Below are positions 26,069 through 35,473 of a stretch of 64,000 nucleotides of DNA, in pieces. The stretch comes from Caballeronia sp. Lep1P3 (GTDB lineage Bacteria > Pseudomonadota > Gammaproteobacteria > Burkholderiales > Burkholderiaceae). The stretch spans positions 744,001 through 808,000 of the forward strand of contig NZ_CP084265.1 of NCBI RefSeq assembly GCF_022879595.1, given 5' to 3'. A program made the translations under genes and the position numbers. Position 1 is the first letter of the stretch. Each line of letters starts with the position of its first letter. The notes under the pieces were generated by a model. It was not told the DNA's origin. It saw only the letters and a list, made by a program, of their open reading frames with translations, and made no database searches.

Positions 26069-27050
26069 TTTGCACCTCCCGCCTGACCGTGAACGACTCG
26101 AAACGTCCGGCGGCCAGCGCCATCAGCTCGGGCACCGCCGAGAGGTACCAGTAGGTGTTGGTTACCATCGTATGTCCGACGTAGGTCGACAGCGACAGCA
26201 TGGCCTGATCGATGTCCACGCCTTGGGCTTGCCACTGCACGATGCGGCGCACGACGAAGGTGTGCCGCAGGTCATGGATGCGTGGGGCATGGTGTGCACC
26301 GCGGTTGCCCCAGCCCAGTTGCTGGCGCAGGTCGCGGAAGACGCGGTGCACCTGACGATCGCCAAGTGGCAGACCTCGTCGTCGACCGCGGGTGCCGACG
26401 AAGAATGGGCTATCCTCGATCGGCGGCCCCTCGGCTATGTCACGTACCCAGCGATACCGACGCAAGGCATCTACGGTGCTCGGATGCATGGGGACCTGGC
26501 GCGACTTTCCGAACTTGGTCCGGCGAATGGTCAGCATCCCGTCCTTGAGATCAATGTCGCCGTTGCGCAGCGACAGCGCCTCGCCAATCCGCAGCCCCGT
26601 GGCGGCGATCAATCCGAACAGCGTTTCATAGACGGCGCCGCGTATCCCCGGCGAAGGCCCGAGTCGGCGCGCGCGAGCAAGGAGATCGACGATCTCCTCC
26701 TCGCTGAAGATGTGTGGCGCTTGCCGCTCGGGCAGTCGTCCGAAGATCGAATCGTCGGGCACCTCAGTGCGCGGCTCGAACTGCTGCAGCCAACGCAGGA
26801 ACGTGCGCAACTTCTTCAGCCGCCGCGCCCAGGTCCGCGGGTCATTGCAGCCGGTGCGGTCGCTTCGGGCCCAGGCAGTCATGAGTTCCACCGTCAAGGC
26901 GCCGCGATGACCGGTAGCGTGGACATGGCGCGCGAAGCTGCGTAAGACGTAGCCATCATCGGAGAACCCCAGTTGGCGACGTTCGACCAGAAACTGTTCG
27001 ACGCGTGCTTGCACAGAAGTTGGCGCGCTCATGCTGCACTCCCCGGCCAC
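26061..27050 (-). CDS. RIT tyrosine recombinase, second gene
   Basis: This 329-residue recombinase has the core-binding region near the N-terminus (VEQFLVERRQLGFSDDGYVLRSFARHV). The catalytic Arg is in ATGLRIGEALSL, H-x-x-R in IHDLRHTFVVRRIVQW, His in YVGHTMVTNTYWYL, with Tyr nearby. It overlaps the first gene by 22 bp and the third by 8 bp, so translation is coupled. Like its neighbours it is probably a site-specific DNA strand-exchange enzyme. Confidence 0.93.
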   Translation of the reverse strand: MAGECSMSAPTSVQARVEQFLVERRQLGFSDDGYVLRSFARHVHATGHRGALTVELMTAWARSDRTGCNDPRTWARRLKKLRTFLRWLQQFEPRTEVPDDSIFGRLPERQAPHIFSEEEIVDLLARARRLGPSPGIRGAVYETLFGLIAATGLRIGEALSLRNGDIDLKDGMLTIRRTKFGKSRQVPMHPSTVDALRRYRWVRDIAEGPPIEDSPFFVGTRGRRRGLPLGDRQVHRVFRDLRQQLGWGNRGAHHAPRIHDLRHTFVVRRIVQWQAQGVDIDQAMLSLSTYVGHTMVTNTYWYLSAVPELMALAAGRFESFTVRREVQNA

Positions 27051-28309
27051 GGCAGCGCGACCTCGGCCAGCTTACGGCTGTCGAGCTTGGCGTAGATCAG
27101 GGTCGTGTTCAGCGAGCGGTGACGCAGGACGTCGGCTACTTCCTTCAGCGAGGAGCCGCCGGCCAGCAGGCGGTTGGCCATCGTGTGGCGCAGCAAATGC
27201 GAGCGCGTGTAGGGAAGGCCGGCGCGCGCAAAGGCCTGGCGGATCGTCTTGCGGACGAGATCGGCACCGGCGGGCTGGTCGCGGGGTGCAACATGGCGGA
27301 CGAAGACGGCCCGATTCGAAGTCTTGGGACGCTCTTGCTCGAGGTAGGCCGCGATGGCTTCGCCCGTGGTGGCGGGTAGCGGCAACATATCCTCGCGGCG
27401 CCCCTTGGTGTGGCGCAGGACGAGCGTACCGGTTTGCCAGTCGATATCGTCCAGGCTGAGACGGGCGATCTCGCCGCTGCGCAGTCCGAGGTCGAGCGCA
27501 CAGCGAACGATGGCGTCGGCTCGCCGCATCGAGCGGCCCCGTTGGCCGAGCGAACCAATCAGCCGCCCGACCTCTTCCATCGTCAGCGTCTTGGGCAGCG
27601 AAGACTGCGACCAGTTGGCAGGATAGGACACCGCCCCGATCAGCCCGTGGACGAGATCGCCGAGCGAGGCGCGGTAGCGGAAGTAGCCGCGCAGCGCTGC
27701 CACGACCGGCCCCGCATTCGCCGGTTTGCTATAAAGCGTCGCTTGCCCTGCGAAGAAACGCCGAACGTGTTCGGGCTTGATCGCGGCGACGTCGACGGGG
27801 CCCTCGCCGAAACGAGCCGTCAGCAACCGTGAGATGATCCGCAGGGCGATGCTCCGCGTCTTCGGCGCCAAGCCTCGCACATGCTCCATATACTTGCCGT
27901 AACGGCGCAGTTCCTCGTCTACAGGTGTTGCGCTGACCGTCGGCACTGCGATGACACCATGAGCGCGCAGGACCACGAGCAGATGCCCCAGCGCCGCGCT
28001 ATGGTCACCCCGATCGTGATGTAACGCGCCAGCGCACTTGCATGGTAGGAGATGCTCGTCGAGGAACTCTGCGATCAACGCCTCATCGATTCGGCGCCGC
28101 CGACAGGGCCCGGACTCTGCCCATTGGGCGAAGTGCGTAACACAGAGCACATAAGTAGCGACCGTCTTTGCAGCGTACCGGCGTTGGCTCAGGTACTGCT
28201 TGAACGCATCAACGTATGGCCCGATCTGCCCGTCGGCGAAACCGTTTCTGTCAGCACGGTGGGAACAGCGAACGATGTCCATGGTGATCTCCAGAAGTGG
28301 GACCACCAC
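27029..28309 (-). CDS. RIT tyrosine recombinase, first gene
   Basis: This 426-residue recombinase is the largest and first of the trio. An N-terminal region with CKCAG-type cysteines (LPCKCAGALHHDRGDH) precedes the core-binding domain. The catalytic Arg is in LGLRSGEIARLSL, H-x-x-R in HLLRHTMANRLLAGG and His in DVLRHRSLNTT, followed by IYAKLD with the nucleophile Tyr. It overlaps the second gene by 22 bp. The upstream terminal repeat begins about 95 bp before its ATG, leaving room for a promoter, but none is clear. Confidence 0.92.
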   Translation of the reverse strand: MVVPLLEITMDIVRCSHRADRNGFADGQIGPYVDAFKQYLSQRRYAAKTVATYVLCVTHFAQWAESGPCRRRRIDEALIAEFLDEHLLPCKCAGALHHDRGDHSAALGHLLVVLRAHGVIAVPTVSATPVDEELRRYGKYMEHVRGLAPKTRSIALRIISRLLTARFGEGPVDVAAIKPEHVRRFFAGQATLYSKPANAGPVVAALRGYFRYRASLGDLVHGLIGAVSYPANWSQSSLPKTLTMEEVGRLIGSLGQRGRSMRRADAIVRCALDLGLRSGEIARLSLDDIDWQTGTLVLRHTKGRREDMLPLPATTGEAIAAYLEQERPKTSNRAVFVRHVAPRDQPAGADLVRKTIRQAFARAGLPYTRSHLLRHTMANRLLAGGSSLKEVADVLRHRSLNTTLIYAKLDSRKLAEVALPWPGSAA

Positions 28310-28402
28310 TGCATCACAGGTCGAAACTATGTTCAGATCCTTGCTCGCCCACCTTGCTCGAGCCTCGCTATGCCTGGGTCGGTGCCATCAGCGACCGATT
28401 AG

Positions 28403-28435
28403 CTGCACATAGTCGCGAACTGAGCATAGGGGTCG
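28403..28435 (-). repeat. Right terminal inverted repeat of the RIT element
   Basis: Reverse complement of the left terminus (24956-24988) with a single mismatch, including both direct CTATG-containing units. Confidence 0.85.
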
Positions 28436-28881
28436 TCAAGCGCCTTTACGCTCTGCATGGCGCCATTCGGTGCGCCGCCGCTAGACTCCTTGGCGCGGCA
28501 TATTCGGTATCGGCATCCTCTAGGCAGTCAAGCTCCTTTCGTCGTCTGGGTCCGTGAGCCTACCGGTTCAGCGATTCGGTTTCTGTTCGTCGCCGCATCT
28601 CTGCAACTGCTCAAAGCCGGAGCGGGACACGCGAGTCGTTATCGGGGTTTACCCTCGAATCGCGCAGTCAAGGGCCGGGGTCTGCCCGGGAGCGCCGAAC
28701 GACTGCATGCATCGGACGATGCGCGCTGCACGTCCGAACTTACGGGCTCGACCTAAGCGATTGTTCCCACTCGCAAAACCGCGCCGCTCCGTGGCCGCGA
28801 TGTCGCACGAGTTCAGAGTTAAGCGAACAAAGTTCAAAGTTGAGTGAATCTCGACACCCAGTCATTCGTCCCCCGCGCGCT
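28436..28881. other. Intergenic boundary between the mobile region and groESL
   Basis: No convincing gene lies in these 446 bp. Near its right end, 28811-28827 and 28832-28848 are imperfect 17-bp direct repeats (GTTCAGAGTTAAG, GTTCAAAGTTGAG) with a 21-bp period. They may be a binding site. The DNA here marks the junction from accessory to conserved chromosome. Confidence 0.5.
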
Positions 28882-28912
28882 CCTTGAAATTGTCAAATCC
28901 GGTCCATATAAT
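28882..28912 (+). promoter_or_regulatory. Overlapping sigma70 and sigma32-type promoters of groESL
   Basis: TTGAAA at 28884-28889 and TATAAT at 28907-28912 are separated by 17 bp, an excellent sigma70 match. The same bases contain CCTTGAAA followed 12 bp later by GTCCATATA, close to the heat-shock sigma32 pattern. Dual use would give basal and heat-induced groESL expression. Confidence 0.8.
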
Positions 28913-28938
28913 TGGCACTCACTGCACGAGAGTGCTAA
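28912..28938. promoter_or_regulatory. CIRCE operator (HrcA site) of groESL
   Basis: TTGGCACTC-N9-GAGTGCTAA matches the CIRCE consensus with one mismatch in the left arm. It begins at the last base of the -10 box, so HrcA binding should block initiation. The hrcA gene is not in the window. Confidence 0.92.
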
Positions 28939-29016
28939 CAAGATTTCCGTCTGGCGGGTCGTTCCCAAAAGACGGGTTTTCCCGCGTTTTCAGTCTCAAT
29001 CGAGAGAGGAGTGTGT

Positions 29017-29310
29017 ATGAACCTTCGTCCTTTGCACGATCGCGTCATCGTCAAACGTCTGGACCAGGAAACCAAGACCGCATCGGGCATCGTGATCCCG
29101 GAAGCAGCGGCAGAGAAGCCGGATCAAGGCGAAGTCCTGGCCGTCGGCCCGGGCAAGCGCGATGACAAGGGCACGCAGAACGCCCTCGACGTGAAGGTGG
29201 GCGACCGCGTGCTCTTCGGCAAATACGCCGGCCAGACCGTCAAGGTCGACGGGCAGGAACTGCTCGTCATGCGCGAAGAAGACATCATGGCCGTCCTGGT
29301 CAACAAGTAA
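29017..29310 (+). CDS. groES: Co-chaperonin GroES
   Basis: This 97-residue GroES has the full family pattern: [16 protein letters not shown] at the N-terminus and a mobile-loop region [15 protein letters not shown]. It continues with [15 protein letters not shown] and ends in [13 protein letters not shown]. It caps the GroEL ring and controls folding cycles in the cytoplasm. The ATG at 29017 with AGAGGAG upstream is the natural start; an in-frame GTG two codons earlier is possible. It is 79 bp before groEL and shares its promoter. Confidence 0.98.
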   Translation: MNLRPLHDRVIVKRLDQETKTASGIVIPEAAAEKPDQGEVLAVGPGKRDDKGTQNALDVKVGDRVLFGKYAGQTVKVDGQELLVMREEDIMAVLVNK

Positions 29311-29368
29311 GCATCCTTCCTGTAAGCCGCGCTTCGCGCCACATCGGGCGGCGGAGCCGGCACACTGA

Positions 29369-31030
<1,662 letters not shown>

Positions 31031-31089
31031 TCTGGCTACGGCCAATTACATCGGCGCGGGTCTCGCAAGAGGCTCGCGTCATGCCAAGA

Positions 31090-31119
31090 AAAAAACCCGC
31101 AGCGATGCGGGTTTTTTTT
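31090..31119 (+). terminator. Rho-independent terminator after groEL
   Basis: The stem AACCCGC / GCGGGTT with loop AGCGAT is followed by a run of T. An A-run on the other side could make it bidirectional for the convergent gene at 31142. Confidence 0.9.
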
Positions 31120-31141
31120 CGCCTACAGCAAACGCACGCGC

Positions 31142-31585
31142 CTACTTGTTCATCTCGTCGCGCAGCTTTTGCGCGGCCGCCTTGTAGTCGTAGGTCGGGT
31201 AGAACTCCGTGTGATACCCGCCCCAGGCGGTCGTCTCGATTGCGCGGTTCACTTCGCGCAGCTTGTCCGCTGGCACGCGCAAGGTCACGACTTGCCCGAT
31301 GCCCATCATCACGTACCACGACACGACCTCGACGCCCGGCGGCGGAAACGTCTTGAAGTAGCCCTGTTCCTTCAATTGCTGATTGATCTTCGGCAGCGGC
31401 TTCGATTCGTCGTGTTTGAGAAAAATAGTCAGCAGAAACGTTCCGTCGCCCGCGGGCACGGGAGCGGGTGCGGAAGCGGTCGGCGGCGGCGCGTCCTGTG
31501 CGTGCGCGGACAGCGCCGCGCAAAAAATCGAGGCCAGCATCGTGGTTTGGATGAGGCGAGCGAATCGGCGTGCCGGCTTTTGCAT
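31142..31585 (-). CDS. Secreted or periplasmic protein of unknown function
   Basis: This 147-residue protein has an AGGAG ribosome-binding site before ATG 31585. A signal peptide (KPARRFARLIQ, then a hydrophobic stretch ending ALSAHAQ) precedes a short proline/alanine-rich linker. The mature domain (FLLTIFLKHDESKPLPKINQQL, VVSWYVMMGIGQVVTLRV) has the strand-helix pattern of a ferredoxin-like or dimeric alpha-beta-barrel fold. No catalytic motif is recognised. It is convergent with groEL across the shared terminator, and its function is unknown. Confidence 0.8.
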   Translation of the reverse strand: MQKPARRFARLIQTTMLASIFCAALSAHAQDAPPPTASAPAPVPAGDGTFLLTIFLKHDESKPLPKINQQLKEQGYFKTFPPPGVEVVSWYVMMGIGQVVTLRVPADKLREVNRAIETTAWGGYHTEFYPTYDYKAAAQKLRDEMNK

Positions 31586-31644
31586 CAGCGGTTCTCCTGG
31601 CAATGCAGCGAACGAAGCGAATGAAGGAACGGAACGATGAACGG

Positions 31645-32427
31645 CTACGCCCGCCGATGATGAAGATGCAGCCGCTCCATCAGATGCAGCGCGTTGGGCT
31701 GCGCGTGGCCGAGCGTCGTGTTGTCGAAGATGCACCAGACTTCCGGCGTCTTCTTCGCGCGGCCCTGCAGCGTGCGCGCGAGATCGTCGAGATAGGTGTA
31801 GTCGTAGGACGACTTGTAGAGCTCGGGCGAGCCGTGAAGCCGCACGTAGACGAGCGATGTATCCGCCCGATGTTTGATCTCGCAGTCGTCGGGAATCGGA
31901 TCGGCGTCCACGAACGCGACGCGGTGCGCCTTCAGCAACGCCGCCGCCTGCACGGTGAACCAGCTCGGATGCCGCGCTTCGCACGCCACCGGCAGCTTAG
32001 TGCGCTCGCGCAGCGCCTTGAAGAACACATCGGCGACGGTGTGATCGAACGCGAGGCTCGGCGGCAGTTGCACGAGCCAGCAGCCGAGCTTGTCGCCTAG
32101 CTGGCCGGCCGCGCGCAGGAAGTCGTCGATGAGCGTTTCGGTATCGACGAGGCGCGCGTCATGGGTGATCGCCTTGGGCACTTTCACCGAGAAGCGAAAC
32201 GAGTCCGGCACGCTCTGCGCCCATTTCTCGTAGGTTTGTTCGCGATGCGGCTTGTAGAAGCTGGAGTTGATCTCGACGCAGGTCAGCACGCGCGCGTACC
32301 GCTCCAGATGGGTGCCTTCGTCGGGGAAGCTCGCCGCGACCGAACTCGACAGCGCCCAGCCCGCGCAGCCAATGCGGATCGCGCCTTGCGGGCCGGGCTT
32401 GTGCAGATGGGGCAATCGATACGGCAT
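31645..32427 (-). CDS. DUF72 family protein (YecE-like)
   Basis: This 260-residue protein from ATG 32427 has the typical DUF72 opening (IRIGCAGWAL), then VEINSSFYKPHREQTYEKWAQ and FRFSVKVPKAITH. Downstream are LVQLPPSLAF, VACEARHPSW and VYVRLHGSPELYKSSYDY. The family has a TIM-barrel-like fold of unknown activity. A GGGAGG lies upstream of the start at wide spacing; the frame is open 27 codons further. It lies just downstream of thiD on the same strand (26 bp gap), so the two may be co-transcribed. Confidence 0.9.
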   Translation of the reverse strand: MPYRLPHLHKPGPQGAIRIGCAGWALSSSVAASFPDEGTHLERYARVLTCVEINSSFYKPHREQTYEKWAQSVPDSFRFSVKVPKAITHDARLVDTETLIDDFLRAAGQLGDKLGCWLVQLPPSLAFDHTVADVFFKALRERTKLPVACEARHPSWFTVQAAALLKAHRVAFVDADPIPDDCEIKHRADTSLVYVRLHGSPELYKSSYDYTYLDDLARTLQGRAKKTPEVWCIFDNTTLGHAQPNALHLMERLHLHHRRA

Positions 32428-32452
32428 GCGCTCGCGAAGCCTCCCTTGGTTG

Positions 32453-33343
32453 TCAGTGCCGTGCTTCTCCGGGCAATCCCGCCGATTCGTCCGGGAGCGC
32501 GGATGCATCGGCGTCTTCGTCGGCGTCGTTCGAGCGCGCCCAGAAAAACCGGTCCGGCAGATACGCGCCCATGCCCGGACGAAACGCCGCGCGCGCCGCC
32601 TGAAACACGTACTCCTGCGCCTCGCGCGCGGCTTCGGCGGGCTCCTGGCCGTTCGCGAGCAGCGCGGCGACCGCCGCCCCGAGCGTATCGGTGAGTCCCA
32701 TCACGCGATGAAGCCCGCGGTCCCACATGTCCTGCCGCACTTGTCCTTCCTCGCTGTACAGCGTGTTCACATGCCGGTGCGTGCCCGTTTCCATCGCGAG
32801 CACATATTCGCAGCCCTGCGCGAGGATGTGCGAGATGGCGGAATCGAGCGTCGGCGCTTCGGCGTCGCTGTCCGGCTGCGCGAGCTGCAACAGCGTGGCG
32901 TGATCCGCGATCAGCATGGTCGTCTGCGGCACCAGCAGATCGGCGAGCGATTCGCGCAATTCGTCGGCGGACAGAACGTGTTCGTCGTCGAGCGTGAAGT
33001 CGGGCGCGAGGATCAGCGGGACGTCGTCGTAGTCGGAGACCACTTCGGCGATCGCGGAAACCAGTTCCGCGCGCGTCGCCGCGCCGATCTTGAAAGCGGC
33101 GATCGGCATGTCCTCTAGCAACATGCGCGCCTGCGTGGCGACGGCGTCGGGATCGAGGCCCGTGACTTCGTCGCAGGAAGCGGAATCGCGCACCGCGTAC
33201 CCGGTGAGAACCGTGGCGCCGTGACAGCCCATGCTCGCGAGCGTGAGCAGATCGGCCTGCAGGCCGGAGCCCCCCGTCGGGTCCGAGAGGCCGAAAGTCA
33301 GTACGATCGGTGGAGAGTCGCCGGTCATGGCAAAAGCGGACAT
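32453..33343 (-). CDS. thiD: Hydroxymethylpyrimidine/phosphomethylpyrimidine kinase
   Basis: This 296-residue ribokinase-fold enzyme phosphorylates hydroxymethylpyrimidine twice for thiamine biosynthesis. Motifs are FGLSDPTGGSGLQADLLTLASMG near the N-terminus (the SDPxGGxGxQAD pattern), FKIGAATRAEL, and the active-site DTLGAAVAALLANG near the C-terminus. In the last of these the family GAGD-type motif appears as TDTLGAAVA, where the usual catalytic Asp lies in the GxGD position, so its exact fit deserves checking. The acidic C-terminal tail (NDADEDADAS) is an extension. It is divergent from rubredoxin. The start at 33343 gives MSAFAMTG; an ATG five codons later is possible. Confidence 0.88.
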   Translation of the reverse strand: MSAFAMTGDSPPIVLTFGLSDPTGGSGLQADLLTLASMGCHGATVLTGYAVRDSASCDEVTGLDPDAVATQARMLLEDMPIAAFKIGAATRAELVSAIAEVVSDYDDVPLILAPDFTLDDEHVLSADELRESLADLLVPQTTMLIADHATLLQLAQPDSDAEAPTLDSAISHILAQGCEYVLAMETGTHRHVNTLYSEEGQVRQDMWDRGLHRVMGLTDTLGAAVAALLANGQEPAEAAREAQEYVFQAARAAFRPGMGAYLPDRFFWARSNDADEDADASALPDESAGLPGEARH

Positions 33344-33596
33344 TTTGGTATTGGATTGCACGAGTGGGACGTTTCGTTTCGAAAACGCGCAAAGGCGAAG
33401 CGCGCCGATCACGTTCGATTATGCGGCCTATTGCCGCCCGCCTGATGTCTTTCGCACCTCTTTCGGGCGCGGAAACTGCGGCGGCGTCCCGCTATTTGGC
33501 GATACCGGGCCGGGTCGGCGGCTTGCTAGGCATCGACCCGGCAACACGGTACCATCATGGCCTAAATTTCAATCGACCAATCGACGCGGCTTAAGT

Positions 33597-33767
33597 ATGG
33601 AATACAGAAGCTGGATGTGCCTGATCTGCGGCTGGATCTACGACGAGGAGGCGGGTTTGCCCGAAGAGGGCATCGCGCCGGGCACCCGCTGGGAAGACGT
33701 TCCGATCAACTGGACTTGTCCCGAATGCGGAGCCCGCAAGGAAGATTTCGAGATGGTCCAGATCTGA
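33597..33767 (+). CDS. Rubredoxin
   Basis: This 56-residue iron protein has the two rubredoxin knuckles, CLICG near residue 8 and CPECG near residue 41, with the expected aromatic and PEEGIAPGTRWEDVP segments. It carries one Fe(SCys)4 centre for electron transfer. ATG 33597 gives MEYRSWMC. A strong terminator follows at 33782, so it is probably a single-gene transcript. It is divergent from thiD. Confidence 0.97.
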   Translation: MEYRSWMCLICGWIYDEEAGLPEEGIAPGTRWEDVPINWTCPECGARKEDFEMVQI

Positions 33768-34081
33768 TCCGCACGTTCTGCCGCGCCGCATGGCTCACGT
33801 CATGCGGCGCGTGTTTTTTGCGGCCCGCGATTGCATCGATTCTGTCGATTTCATCCATCGCGTGCGGACGTCGCTCGCGCCTTCGTTCTGCGGCATGGCG
33901 AGCGCGTTGCGTCGTTCGTCTGCCGCGCGGGCCGTTTAAGGCATACGCTTTGGGCACGGCGCGCCGTCGTGCCGCGAACCGAATGCCGGGGCGAGGCGCC
34001 GTGCCGCGTCCGTCGATGATGCAGTTCAACCGCGCCCCAAGGCACTGTGCCGCGCGCGTTTCTGGCTTGTGAGCGTCCGTT
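33768..34081. other. Intergenic region between rubredoxin and the FimL/ChpA-like gene
   Basis: Apart from the terminator at 33782-33819 there is no recognisable gene or repeat in these 314 bp. Confidence 0.5.
33782..33819 (+). terminator. Rho-independent terminator after rubredoxin
   Basis: A perfect 11-bp stem (CGCGCCGCATG / CATGCGGCGCG) with an 8-base loop is followed by TGTTTTTT. Confidence 0.92.
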
Positions 34082-35473
34082 ATGACATCTCGTCCTGATC
34101 TACCCGTCCCGATCGAAGCTCTGCCGAACCCGCGTGGCGGCTCGGTCCGACTTGCCGAAATGGCGCTCACGGACGCGCTTCACGCGTTCGAGCGCCAGGG
34201 CGACGCGGCGCCCGCGCTCAAACGCGCGATTTCCGCGCTGCATCCGGCCGGATGGCTTCCCGCGCAGCGTTTTGCCGAAGCGCTCGCGCTCGTCGCGCCG
34301 CTCGGCGACGAATCCGACGCGACGCACCAGCGCATCGCGCGCGCGGTGTCCGTGTTCGGTGCAGCGGTCGAGCGCCACAATCTGCGCGAACTGTCCTGTT
34401 CCACCGAACTTTTCGATCATTATCGCGGGCTGCACGCGCTGCTCGCGGCGCACACGCGCATCGCGCCCGTTTCCTACGACGACCTCGCGCTCGCGGGCCG
34501 CGCCATCGCGCCGTCGACGCTGCGGGGCGTCGCACCGGAAAGGCTCGCGCGCGTGCGGGCGCATTACGAGCAGACGCTGCTTGCGCTGCTGCGCGCGCCT
34601 GCCGATCAGCCGCAAGCCGAAACCGACGAAACCTTCGCGCGCCTCGACGCGTGCCTCGGAGACTTGACGGGCCCCGATCCGTATGACTTCTGGCGGCTCG
34701 CGTCGTCCACGGTGCGCGCCTTGCGCGAGCGCGCCGGGCGCTTCGGCGACCTTCCGAGTTATGCGGACGCGAAGCGCCTCTACGCACGCTTCAATCTGGT
34801 GCTGGCGGACCAGGCGCACGCGTCGTCGTATGCGCCGCGCTCGCTCGTGCGCGCGACGCTCGCGCTGCTCTGGCGCGACTTCGCGCTTTACGGCGCGACG
34901 CCGGAAGACGCCGGCCACGTCGATGTTCTGCGCGACTACGGTTTGACGGTGGCGTGGCACGTCGCCGCGACGCCCGCATCGGAGGCCGCGTGGGAGCGGG
35001 GCGCGGCGCAGGCGACCGAAGAGAACTCGCAGGATGCCGCCACGCGCGACTTAGGCGTGCTGCGCGTAAATGCGGCAGCCTACGAAGACTTCCTGCAGAG
35101 CGCGGAGGCGTCCATCGACGGACTGGTCGAGCGCGGCTCGCAGGCGAGCGAGACCGGCTCCGTGGATTCCGAGGCGGCGCTGCACGCGGCGAACGCGTCG
35201 CACCGGCTGGGCGCGGCGGCGTGCGCGCTCGGGCTGGGCCACGTCGCGCTGCTCGCGGATACGCTCGGCCTCGCGTGGCGGCGCGTCGCGCATCAGAGCG
35301 ACGCCGCTGCCGACGATGCGCGCGGTCTCGACGCCTCGATCGCCGAACGCGCCGCGCAGACGCTGCGCTCGATGCTGCATCAGGCCGCCGCCGGCATTGC
35401 GCCTGCGGAAGGCCGCGCGTCGATCGTTGCGCTCACCGCGATGATCGAACGCCCGGCGGTCATCACTCGATAG
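34082..35473 (+). CDS. Helical protein, possibly FimL/ChpA N-terminus-like
   Basis: This 463-residue soluble protein is almost entirely helical and alanine-rich. Segments such as DPYDFWRLASSTVRALRERAG, ARFNLVLADQAHAS and the closing AASHRLGAAACALGLGHVALLADTLGLAWRR resemble the Hpt-like N-terminal modules of CheA-type kinases (ChpA/PilL) and the stand-alone FimL protein. No kinase, CheW or receiver domain is present, and no obvious phospho-accepting His-x-x-K-G motif is seen. In related genomes this position holds type IV pilus chemosensory genes; that is from memory and unverified. The end overlaps the convergent photolyase gene by 11 bp. Confidence 0.5.
   Translation: MTSRPDLPVPIEALPNPRGGSVRLAEMALTDALHAFERQGDAAPALKRAISALHPAGWLPAQRFAEALALVAPLGDESDATHQRIARAVSVFGAAVERHNLRELSCSTELFDHYRGLHALLAAHTRIAPVSYDDLALAGRAIAPSTLRGVAPERLARVRAHYEQTLLALLRAPADQPQAETDETFARLDACLGDLTGPDPYDFWRLASSTVRALRERAGRFGDLPSYADAKRLYARFNLVLADQAHASSYAPRSLVRATLALLWRDFALYGATPEDAGHVDVLRDYGLTVAWHVAATPASEAAWERGAAQATEENSQDAATRDLGVLRVNAAAYEDFLQSAEASIDGLVERGSQASETGSVDSEAALHAANASHRLGAAACALGLGHVALLADTLGLAWRRVAHQSDAAADDARGLDASIAERAAQTLRSMLHQAAAGIAPAEGRASIVALTAMIERPAVITR

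Larger units (their letters stand above)
24956..28435 (-). mobile_element. Recombinase-in-trio (RIT) element
   Basis: Three different tyrosine recombinases are encoded in one orientation with overlapping ends. They are enclosed by 33-bp inverted repeats (24956-24988 and 28403-28435). This is the defining layout of RIT elements, found in many proteobacteria; how they move is poorly known. All three frames are intact. No target duplication is obvious at either flank. Confidence 0.88.

Noticed and set aside
25055..28309. Integron or phage integrase cluster
   Set aside because: There are no attC sites, cassettes or phage genes. Three overlapping recombinases between inverted repeats fit a RIT element better.
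32283..33392. 369-codon frame overlapping thiD in another frame
   Set aside because: Arginine-rich sequence with no motif, while thiD in the same span is recognisable.
34100..34960. Antisense frame over the FimL/ChpA-like gene
   Set aside because: Arginine-rich shadow frame; the plus-strand frame is longer and protein-like.
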